From: Candidatus Omnitrophota bacterium
GTDB taxonomy: Bacteria; Omnitrophota; Gorgyraeia; Aquiviventales; Aquiviventaceae
DNA length: 13,925 nt
Direction: 5' to 3'
NCBI GenBank assembly: GCA_016193195.1
Contig: JACPSQ010000069.1
Span: forward strand, 1 to 13,925
The translations under genes were made by a program, and so were the position numbers. The notes below the pieces were generated by a model. It saw only the letters and a program-made list of their open reading frames with translations, was not told the origin of the DNA and searched no databases. Shown piece by piece: positions 5,631 to 11,397 of the stretch. Positions within the stretch are counted from its first letter, which is position 1; the number at the start of each line of letters is the position of its first letter.

Positions 5631-6531
5631 GCAGCTCTTTGGCGCCCTGGTCGATGAGCTGCTGGGCGAGGCGCTGGCCTAACGCGACAGGTTCAGTCAC
5701 GGGGCCGGTCGCTTTCCCGCGCCGTTCCTCACTCCCGTCCGCGGCGATGACCGCGCCTTCCAGCAAGAGCGTCCCGCTGCTCACGGATGCGTAGGCGGCG
5801 ATGGGAACTCGGCAGCCACCGCCGAGCGCACCGAGAAACGCCCGCTCCGCCTCAACGCAGGCTCGGCTCAATGGGTCATCAAGAACGCTCACGAGCTCAA
5901 GTGTCGCAGCATCGTCCGAGCGCGCCTCAATCGCCAACGCTCCCTGGCCAGGCTCCGGAAGCATCCGTGAGCAATCCAGATATTCTGTGATGCGCCCTTC
6001 AAGCCCGAGTCGAATCAACCCGCACGCGGCAAGGACGATGGCGTCGTAGCGCCCTTCATCGAGCTTTCGCAGGCGGGTGTCGACGTTCCCACGGATCTCG
6101 AGCATCTGGAGATCAGCCCGGTGATGCAGGAGCTGGCTGCGCCGCCGCAGGCTCGACGTCCCGATCCGGGCGCCGCGCGGAAGCTGATCCAGCGTCGCCC
6201 CTGAGCGGGAGACGAGGGCGTCGCGCGGCTCCTCCCGCGCAAGCACCGCTGCGACCCGAAGGGCCAGCGTGGTATCCAGCGGAAGATCCTTCATGCTGTG
6301 GACGGCAAGGTCGATGCGCCTGTCCATGAGCGCCTGCTCCAGCTCCTTGACGAACACGCCCTCGCCTTCCATCGCGGCCAAGGGACGCTCAGGATGTTGA
6401 TCCGCTTGGGCATTGATGGTGTGCAGGGCGAACGTCCGCTGGGGACAGCGCTCCTCCAACTTCCTCTGAACCATCTGCGCCTGGCAGAGCGCGAGTGCGC
6501 TTCCACGGGTCCCGATCACGACCGGATGCAT
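5605..6531 (-). CDS. hemC: Hydroxymethylbilane synthase (porphobilinogen deaminase)
   Basis: Polymerises four porphobilinogens into hydroxymethylbilane. From the ATG at 6531 it has 308 residues, normal for the family. It opens with VVIGTRGSALAL and has EGEGVFVKELE (55-65), the active-site aspartate in HSMKDLP (78-84), GTSSLRRRSQL (124-134), EIRGNVDTRL (145-154), LPEPGQGALAIE (191-202) and the dipyrromethane-cofactor cysteine C240 in GGGCRVP. The preceding stop and this start overlap as TGATG; a GTG one codon earlier (6534) would give a GTGA overlap and is an alternative start. The last eight or so residues come from a 7-bp repeat array, so the stop codon lies inside the repeat. Confidence 0.97.
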   Translation of the reverse strand: MHPVVIGTRGSALALCQAQMVQRKLEERCPQRTFALHTINAQADQHPERPLAAMEGEGVFVKELEQALMDRRIDLAVHSMKDLPLDTTLALRVAAVLAREEPRDALVSRSGATLDQLPRGARIGTSSLRRRSQLLHHRADLQMLEIRGNVDTRLRKLDEGRYDAIVLAACGLIRLGLEGRITEYLDCSRMLPEPGQGALAIEARSDDAATLELVSVLDDPLSRACVEAERAFLGALGGGCRVPIAAYASVSSGTLLLEGAVIAADGSEERRGKATGPVTEPVALGQRLAQQLIDQGAKELLKAKGSRL

Positions 6532-7193
6532 CACGACCGACCATCTTGCATCGCGTGGCGCTTGAGGAGGGCCAGCGCTTCCCGGCGCGCCGCCGCAGGC
6601 TTCCCTTCCCGCACCAGCGCAAAGGTTCGACCCCTGAGCAGTCGATCAAAGTACCGCTTCCGGCCGCGAGGATCCGCGAGCCGATCCTTCGCGAGCCCCC
6701 GAAGGTCCCTCAACAGGCGGAGCATCGCCACGTGGGGGGTCCCGACGGCGCGCTCGATGTCGCGGCGCAGGACCTTCGCCAACGATGGACTCGCCCCGCC
6801 GGTGCTGACGGCGATGGTGAGCGGACCTCGCCGGACGATCGCTGGCGCGATAAAGGAGCACAGCGGCGTTTGGTCGACGACGTTTGCAAAAATTTTCAAG
6901 CGGCGCGCCGCTTGGGATACGAGCGTGTTCACCGCCTGGTCATCCGTCGCCGCGCACACGAGCCACGCCCCGCGCAGGTCGGTGGGCCGAACCCGCCGCG
7001 CGAGGTGCCGGATCCTCCCCTGCCGGGCGTACGTTGAGAGCCGACGGGTCAGCGTGGGGCTCACCACCGCGACGTGCGCTCCGCATCCGAGGAGGGCGAC
7101 GGTTTTCCGCTGCGCGACGCCCCCCCCGCCGACCACGACACAGCGACGCCCGCTGAGATCGGCGAAGATCGGGTAGTATCTCGTCGCCTTCAT
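6531..7193 (-). CDS. Precorrin-2 dehydrogenase / sirohydrochlorin ferrochelatase-like protein (CysG N-terminal type)
   Basis: A stand-alone 220-residue relative of the CysG N-terminal half, SirC and Met8p. These oxidise precorrin-2 to sirohydrochlorin with NAD and, in some members, insert iron to give siroheme. The nucleotide-binding loop VVVGGGGVAQRK lies at 19-30 after the typical opening YYPIFADLSGR. ATDDQAVN follows the second strand region, and ANVVDQTPLCSFIAPAIV plus TIAVSTGGASPSLAK is the conserved dimerisation and catalytic segment. The start overlaps the panB stop as ATGA. With the CobA half of the downstream fusion it would complete the branch from uroporphyrinogen III to sirohydrochlorin or siroheme. 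I cannot decide from sequence whether it has chelatase activity. Confidence 0.92.
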   Translation of the reverse strand: MKATRYYPIFADLSGRRCVVVGGGGVAQRKTVALLGCGAHVAVVSPTLTRRLSTYARQGRIRHLARRVRPTDLRGAWLVCAATDDQAVNTLVSQAARRLKIFANVVDQTPLCSFIAPAIVRRGPLTIAVSTGGASPSLAKVLRRDIERAVGTPHVAMLRLLRDLRGLAKDRLADPRGRKRYFDRLLRGRTFALVREGKPAAARREALALLKRHAMQDGRS

Positions 7194-8032
7194 GCCCCTG
7201 CGCCGAGCTCCTTCTTGAGCCTCGCGAACTCCCCGGGGCTCATCGTCCGCGTCTCGTCCTTTCCGGGAAAGCGGCCGCCCTGCACATCCTCCGCGTACTC
7301 GGCCGCGGCCTGTCGGATCGCGCCCGCGACATCCGCATAACGCCTCACGAACCGTGGCGTGAACCGGTCAAACAGGCCCACCAGGTCGTAGGTCACCACG
7401 ACCTGTCCATCGCAGTGCGGCCCCGACCCAATGCCGATCGTTGGGATCGCGAGGCGCCGGGTGATCTCCTGCGCCACAAGATCGGGAATGCACTCCAACA
7501 CGATCGCAAAGCAGCCGGCGTGCTCCAGCGCGATCGCTTGGGCGACGATCCGCGCCGCCGATTCGGCGTCCTTGCCCCGCATCCCAAACCCGCCTTCGCC
7601 TGCCGCGGTCTGCGGCGTCAACCCGACGTGGCCCATGACCGGGATGCCCGCGCCGACGATGGCGTTCGCCGTCTCCTCCATGCCCTCCTTCCATTCCAAC
7701 TTCACCGCGTCGCAACCGGCCTCCCGGATGAACCGCCCGGCGTCGCGCACGGAGTCCGCGACGGAGGAGCGAAACGAGCACAGCGGCATGTCGCCAACCA
7801 AGAGAGCCCGCGTGATCCCTCGCCGCGCAGCCCGGGCATGGTGCAGCATTTCCTCCATGGTCACAGGGGCCGTCGTCTCATAGCCGAGCACGACCATTCC
7901 CAGCGAGTCGCCCACCAGGATGATGTCGAGCCCCGCCTCATCGAGCAGCTTCGCGATGGGGTAGTCGTACGCAGTCAGCATGGCGATCTTCTGACCGGAC
8001 CGCTTTCGCCCCTGCAGCTCATCCACAGTCAT
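7190..8032 (-). CDS. panB: 3-methyl-2-oxobutanoate hydroxymethyltransferase
   Basis: Makes ketopantoate from 2-oxoisovalerate and methylenetetrahydrofolate, the first committed step of pantothenate synthesis. From the ATG at 8032 it has 280 residues, typical for the family. Motifs are MLTAYDYP (18-25), VGDSLGMVVLGY (40-51) with metal ligand D42, VGDMP (79-83) with D81, AVKLE (109-113), HVGLTPQ (135-141), catalytic E180 in VLECIP, and IGIGSGPHCDGQ (199-210). The start is preferred to one at 8092 because it matches the family N-terminus, has AAGGG five bases upstream and leaves 19 nt after the previous stop. It shares folate-linked one-carbon supply with gcvP. Confidence 0.97.
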   Translation of the reverse strand: MTVDELQGRKRSGQKIAMLTAYDYPIAKLLDEAGLDIILVGDSLGMVVLGYETTAPVTMEEMLHHARAARRGITRALLVGDMPLCSFRSSVADSVRDAGRFIREAGCDAVKLEWKEGMEETANAIVGAGIPVMGHVGLTPQTAAGEGGFGMRGKDAESAARIVAQAIALEHAGCFAIVLECIPDLVAQEITRRLAIPTIGIGSGPHCDGQVVVTYDLVGLFDRFTPRFVRRYADVAGAIRQAAAEYAEDVQGGRFPGKDETRTMSPGEFARLKKELGAGA

Positions 8033-8051
8033 CCGGGCCCTTGTGAATAGG

Positions 8052-9014
8052 TTAGTGAAGCAGTTGCTCACGGACCGCGCGGGCGGCTTCAACGACCACG
8101 CGGAGTTTCTCGACGGCTTCCTGGGGGGATCGTGTCTTCAGCCCGCAGTCCGGGTCGACGTAGATCTGCTCCGGCCTTAACACCTTCAGTGCCTTCTTCA
8201 GATTTTTGATGACCTCATCCCTGGACTCGATCCGATGGTCGTGAACGTCGACGACGCCAAGCCCGACCTCCTTCGGGAAGCGCTTGCCACGGAAGAACTC
8301 AAGCAGCTCGAAGTTCCGGTTGGCGAACTCGAGATCGACTTGATCCACCGGGAGCTGATGGAGCTTCGGGCCGATCGCCGCGAAGTTTCCGTAGCAGATA
8401 TGCGTGATCGTCTTTGCCCTCAGCCCGCGGGTCACGATCCCCAACGCTTCAATGGCGAGGTCCATCTCGTCAGGCCGGGTGGAGATCGCCGGCTCATCCA
8501 CCTGGATGTACTGGGCTCCGGCGCGCTCCAGATCCCTTGCCTCGTCTCGGATGACCTGAGCGATGGCGAGGGTCGCGGCTCGCCGCGAGGGATAGTGCTC
8601 GTTGAACGACCAGTCCATGATGGTATAGGGGCCGGTCAGCATCCCCTTCACGGGCTGCTTGGTGAGCTGCTGGGCGAACTGCCACCACTCCACGGTGATC
8701 GGCTTGGGTCGGGTGATCTTCCCGACGATAATCGGCTTGCGATAGTACCGGTTCCCATAGGAGCGGACCAGCTCGCTCTCCTTGAACCCTCCTAGGTGTT
8801 CGGCGAAATAGGCCACCATGTCGCCACGGTACTGCTCGCCGTCCACGACGATGTCGATGCCGAGCTCTTCCTGGGTCTTGATCCACTCGCGGGTCGAGCG
8901 CTCTTCGAGCTCACGAAGAACTCTCGCGTCCACCTCGCCCTTCCTCGCCTTGGTCCGCGTTGTGGTCAGATACTCCGGTTTCGGCAAGCTCCCTACAGAC
9001 GTCGTGAGTAGCAT
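8052..9014 (-). CDS. Core methionine synthase (MetE C-terminal domain type)
   Basis: A 320-residue single-domain protein matching the C-terminal catalytic half of cobalamin-independent methionine synthase, which methylates homocysteine. PITVEWWQFAQQL (105-117), VKGMLTGPYTIM (122-133) and IQVDEPA (170-176) follow MetE closely. All four zinc and thiol ligands are present: H205 and C207 in THICYG, E229 in VDLEF and C290 in DPDCGLKTR. The MetE N-terminal half is absent. Short MetE-like enzymes of this kind are known from archaea and some anaerobic bacteria, where several take methyl from a corrinoid rather than folate; the donor here is unknown. The ATG has a full AAGGAGG five bases upstream. Its partner paralogue ends 11 nt before it. 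Confidence 0.9.
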   Translation of the reverse strand: MLLTTSVGSLPKPEYLTTTRTKARKGEVDARVLRELEERSTREWIKTQEELGIDIVVDGEQYRGDMVAYFAEHLGGFKESELVRSYGNRYYRKPIIVGKITRPKPITVEWWQFAQQLTKQPVKGMLTGPYTIMDWSFNEHYPSRRAATLAIAQVIRDEARDLERAGAQYIQVDEPAISTRPDEMDLAIEALGIVTRGLRAKTITHICYGNFAAIGPKLHQLPVDQVDLEFANRNFELLEFFRGKRFPKEVGLGVVDVHDHRIESRDEVIKNLKKALKVLRPEQIYVDPDCGLKTRSPQEAVEKLRVVVEAARAVREQLLH

Positions 9015-9019
9015 GGGGT

Positions 9020-9026
9020 CCTCCTT
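9020..9026 (-). promoter_or_regulatory. Strong ribosome-binding site of the core methionine synthase
   Basis: AAGGAGG with five bases to the ATG at 9014. It touches the stop codon of the preceding paralogue and is the best Shine-Dalgarno match seen in the window. Confidence 0.85.
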
Positions 9027-10006
9027 CAGTAGGTCGATGCCCCAGGATAGGTACGGACGGCCTCGGTGAGCCGACGGATCTTCGCGAGGGCTTGGGGATG
9101 AGGTAAGAACTCCAACCCGCAGTTCGGATTCACCGTGAGCCGATCCGACGGCACGAGCCTTCTGACGGCGCGGAAGACTTCGTGGAGTCCCTTGATCGAC
9201 TCCAGCTTCGTGTTGCGCGCATCCAGACAGCCGAGGGCCAGCTCCTTCGCAACCTTCAGCCGCTTCAGCGCCCCGAGCGCCTTCGGGTCGGAGACAACGT
9301 CCACGCCCACGAGATCGACCGGCGCGCGCGTCAGGAGCGGTTCAAGCGCCCCGTTGAGCGAGCCGAAATAGATGTAGACCGCCGTCTTCGCCTTGACACC
9401 CTTGGTCGCCGCACCCAGCGCCTCGAGCGCCAGCTTCATATCCGGCCGGCCAAACCCAAGCGCCGGCTCGTCAAACTGGACGAGCGGTGCGCCGGCCCGG
9501 GCGAGATCGATCGCTTCCTGGTTGAGGATTTCAGCGAGCCTCAGTGCGAAGGGACGCAGCCGCTTGAAGTGGCGGTCCTCGCTCATCTGGGCGAACGTGT
9601 AGGGGCCGGGGAGCACCGCTTTCACCGGCCGCTTGGTGCAGCCTGCCGCAAACCGATACGTCTCAACCAGGATCGGCCGCTTCCTGACCGGCGCCCGATG
9701 GAGGATCGGACGGCGATAGTACACGTTGTTGTCGAACCAGCGGGAGAGCCCGTCGATCTCAAACCCCTCAAGATGCTTCGCTAGCGACGTCACAAGATCC
9801 TCCCAGCGGATCTGGCCGTCCGTGAGGAGATCAAGGCCCGCCGCTTCCTGTTCCTGGATGACCGCCCGGGTGATCTCCTGGTAGACCGCCTCCAACTGGG
9901 CATCGGTGAGTTCCTTGCGTTGCCATTTTGAGATCGCGCCGATGAGCTTCGTCGAATAGGCTCCCTCCGCCACCTTCGGGTAGTTCCCCACCACCGTCGT
10001 GATCAT
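9026..10006 (-). CDS. MetE-family paralogue lacking the zinc His-x-Cys motif
   Basis: A 326-residue protein of the same fold and layout as its downstream neighbour: VVGNYPK (5-11), WFDNNVYYRRPI (90-101), AVLPGPYTFAQ (130-140), VQFDEPAL (176-183) and VNPNCGLEFLP (292-302). The zinc site is broken. Where the neighbour has THICYG this protein has AVYIYFG (Y211 and Y213 in place of His and Cys), and the glutamate ligand position reads VDLVG; only C296 remains. Some features, such as the tryptophan-rich RWFDNN segment, resemble the non-catalytic N-terminal half of full-length MetE. It may be the partner subunit of a split enzyme, bind a methyl donor, or have a different reaction. The frame is intact, so this is not simple decay. 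The ATG has AGGG four bases upstream. Confidence 0.8.
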   Translation of the reverse strand: MITTVVGNYPKVAEGAYSTKLIGAISKWQRKELTDAQLEAVYQEITRAVIQEQEAAGLDLLTDGQIRWEDLVTSLAKHLEGFEIDGLSRWFDNNVYYRRPILHRAPVRKRPILVETYRFAAGCTKRPVKAVLPGPYTFAQMSEDRHFKRLRPFALRLAEILNQEAIDLARAGAPLVQFDEPALGFGRPDMKLALEALGAATKGVKAKTAVYIYFGSLNGALEPLLTRAPVDLVGVDVVSDPKALGALKRLKVAKELALGCLDARNTKLESIKGLHEVFRAVRRLVPSDRLTVNPNCGLEFLPHPQALAKIRRLTEAVRTYPGASTY

Positions 10007-10032
10007 CTCGCCCTGCCTCTCCTCACAGTTTG

Positions 10033-10108
10033 CTCAAGGCTGGAGGCTCAAGGCTCTAGGCAAGCACGACGTCATCGTTTGCCTTCAGCCTCGAGCCTAG
10101 AGCCTTGA
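10033..10108 (-). repeat. Inverted pair of 7-bp repeat arrays forming a 30-bp hairpin
   Basis: The left array 10033-10060 has units ctcaagg, ctggagg, ctcaagg and ctctagg. The right array 10081-10108 has gccttca, gcctcga, gcctaga and gccttga. The spacer is 20 bp. The arrays are reverse complements of one family: folded as RNA, about 26 of 30 positions pair. The right array encodes the C-terminus of the zinc-ribbon protein and its TGA lies in the loop. No U-run follows. Confidence 0.88.
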
Positions 10109-10245
10109 GCGTTTTTTGATTGCTCTTTCTTCTCAAAGCACGCAGGACAGTTGAACATCGGCCGCGCGAGGGCGCGGTTGTAGCCCTTCGCGACCACCAC
10201 CCGCATGACGACCGGACTCTCCTCTTGGCACGTATCGCACCTCAT
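10072..10245 (-). CDS. Small zinc-ribbon protein of unknown function
   Basis: A 57-residue protein with two knuckles, CDTC (C3, C6) and CPAC (C33, C36), spaced as expected for one zinc ribbon. Between them is a basic hydrophobic stretch (MRVVVAKGYNRALARP). No catalytic motif, signal peptide or membrane segment is visible, so it is probably cytosolic. The ATG at 10245 overlaps the lipM-like stop as TGATG. A longer frame back to 10302 only reads the repeat DNA and is not preferred. The last 12 residues come from a 7-bp repeat array, so the native protein probably ended near residue 45. I do not recognise the family. A structural or nucleic-acid-binding role is a guess from the fold type. Confidence 0.75.
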   Translation of the reverse strand: MRCDTCQEESPVVMRVVVAKGYNRALARPMFNCPACFEKKEQSKNAQGSRLEAEGKR

Positions 10246-11021
10246 CAGACGCTGATCCTCGCTGATTGCAACGCTATCGCTGATTTCCGCTGATTGATCC
10301 ACGACAATCCGCGTGAATCAGCGTCACCCCACCAGCGCGACCAATGCTCGGCCCACCATTCGATCACCGCGCCTTCGTCCACGCGCGTCGCCGCAACCTC
10401 AGACAGCGGCACGGCCCGCGCCCTCACCTCTTCGGCAACGTCCCCGGGAATCGCCTGCGCAAGCGCCGGGGGCAGCGGGCGCACGAGCAGCGAGCCTTGG
10501 ATCAGCCAACTGTTCGGATACCGACGGAGGGCGAACCCCGCGACCTTTCGCTCGCCGAGGAAGACCGCGTAGGGGCTCGGCTGCGTCAGGCAGTAGGTGA
10601 TCCGCCCCTCGCCCCAGTCCTCCAGCAGGCTTCTCGCCTGAATTCCAAGCGAGCCGCAGAGCCCCACCGCGCTCTCGCAGACCGCGTCCATGAGGGTCTT
10701 CGGTGGGAGATCGAGCGCGCGCGGGACCGTGACGGCGATCGACACGTCGCTTCCGTGAAACGCGATCCCCCCGCCGGTTGGGCGCTCCACCAGCTCCAGC
10801 CCTGCGGCTCGCCAGCGCGACACCTCAAGCCACTCCGGAGGCGGCTGTTTCCAGCCGAGCGAAAGCGCCGCCGGATCCCACGTGAAGAACCGCACGAGCG
10901 GCCGCGCGTCCTCGGCCAGCCGCTCGTCGAACGCCATGTGCTCCGCGGCGCTCCTGCGCCCATCGATGAAGATGCGCCACTCGTCTAGTCCGTAGTCCGT
11001 AGTCCGTAGTCCGTAGTTCAT
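10245..11021 (-). CDS. lipM: Lipoate/octanoate protein transferase (LipM / LplA superfamily)
   Basis: A 258-residue member of the lipoate ligase/octanoyltransferase superfamily, which attaches octanoate or lipoate to a lysine of GcvH and related domains. Motifs are WRIFIDGRRSAAEHMAFDE (15-33), VERPTGGGIAFHGSDVS (79-94) for the acyl-binding loop, and YCLTQPSPYAVFLGERKVAG (143-162). C144 sits where LipM enzymes have the catalytic cysteine and K159 is the conserved lysine. This favours octanoyltransferase LipM over an ATP-dependent ligase, though substrate cannot be proved. Placement near gcvPA-gcvPB fits GcvH lipoylation. Residues 1-13 are encoded by a 7-bp repeat array, with no other in-frame start before the conserved region, and the last 20 or so by ATCAGCG repeats. 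No strong ribosome-binding site is visible. Confidence 0.88.
   Translation of the reverse strand: MNYGLRTTDYGLDEWRIFIDGRRSAAEHMAFDERLAEDARPLVRFFTWDPAALSLGWKQPPPEWLEVSRWRAAGLELVERPTGGGIAFHGSDVSIAVTVPRALDLPPKTLMDAVCESAVGLCGSLGIQARSLLEDWGEGRITYCLTQPSPYAVFLGERKVAGFALRRYPNSWLIQGSLLVRPLPPALAQAIPGDVAEEVRARAVPLSEVAATRVDEGAVIEWWAEHWSRWWGDADSRGLSWINQRKSAIALQSARISV
10250..10323. repeat. ATCAGCG repeats with an inverted terminal copy
   Basis: CGCTGAT occurs on the plus strand at 10250, 10260, 10278 and 10288 (steps of 10, 18 and 10 bp) and inverted at 10317-10323. CGCTGATT (10288-10295) and AATCAGCG (10316-10323) could pair as an 8-bp stem with a 20-nt loop. The repeats encode the C-terminus of the lipM-like protein. 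They differ from the 7-bp arrays in unit and period but occupy the same kind of site. Confidence 0.75.
10986..11013 (-). repeat. Array of four perfect 7-bp repeats (tagtccg)
   Basis: Four exact plus-strand copies of tagtccg followed by a partial fifth. The array encodes most of the first 13 residues of the lipM-like protein. It is the reverse complement of the array at 11370-11397, on the other side of the unknown gene. Confidence 0.92.
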
Positions 11022-11026
11022 GACAA

Positions 11027-11353
11027 CTACAGCGAGTTCACCGTTTGGATAAAATTGCCATGAAGTCCGAGCAAAACGCCAGCGTCAGCGCCAGCCGGCT
11101 TGGTCGCCAGACCAAAGCGCTTATCTTGCGGATGGAAGATGACCAGGTATCCCTCTTTGGCATCTCCCGGGCGCTCATCAAGCACGATCCAGAGCTTCAC
11201 AGTGTCCTTCGTGACTGGATCGTGGAATTGCGCTTCGCGAGGCGGATGAACCAAGTGAGACCGGACGTTTTCGGAGGTGATGCTATGTCCGTGCAGAGCC
11301 GACCTCCCTGCCAATTCGTCCTCGACCAACCGAGCTACCTGATCCTGTGTCAT
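11027..11353 (-). CDS. Hypothetical protein, 108 residues
   Basis: I do not recognise this protein. It is 108 residues, without cysteines, signal peptide or membrane segment, so probably soluble. It begins with a likely helix (about 1-17) and has a central strand-rich section, VKLWIVLDERP and KEGYLVIFHPQDKRFGLAT (about 53-86), then a glycine-rich tail. The ATG at 11353 has only a weak purine-rich upstream sequence. Its stop is 5 nt before the lipM-like start, and its start is 23 nt after the gcvPB stop. It is bracketed by two inverted arrays of the same 7-bp repeat. The coding frame is intact and its position in the operon suggests expression. An ordinary conserved hypothetical is the simplest reading. 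Confidence 0.7.
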   Translation of the reverse strand: MTQDQVARLVEDELAGRSALHGHSITSENVRSHLVHPPREAQFHDPVTKDTVKLWIVLDERPGDAKEGYLVIFHPQDKRFGLATKPAGADAGVLLGLHGNFIQTVNSL

Positions 11354-11369
11354 TGCTGCTATGCTCTTG

Positions 11370-11397
11370 CTACGGACTACCGACTATGGACTACGGA
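11370..11397 (-). repeat. Array of four 7-bp repeats (ctacgga family) at the end of gcvPB
   Basis: The plus-strand units are ctacgga, ctaccga, ctatgga and ctacgga, then a diverged ctgccgg. The array contains the gcvPB TAG stop and encodes its last few residues. It is inverted relative to the array at 10986-11013. Confidence 0.88.

Noticed and set aside
7190..8092. Longer panB start at 8092
   Set aside because: It would overlap the previous gene by 41 nt and add residues absent from the family; the ATG at 8032 has a good ribosome site.
9026..10006. Pseudogene of methionine synthase
   Set aside because: The frame is full-length, with conserved fold motifs and a plausible ribosome site; the zinc-ligand changes look like divergence of function rather than decay.
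10033..10108. Rho-independent terminator
   Set aside because: The stem is strong but no U-run follows and the next gene's ribosome site lies just downstream.
10986..11397. Classical insertion sequence
   Set aside because: The inverted arrays look like terminal repeats, but the enclosed 108-residue protein has no transposase motif and no target-site duplication was found.
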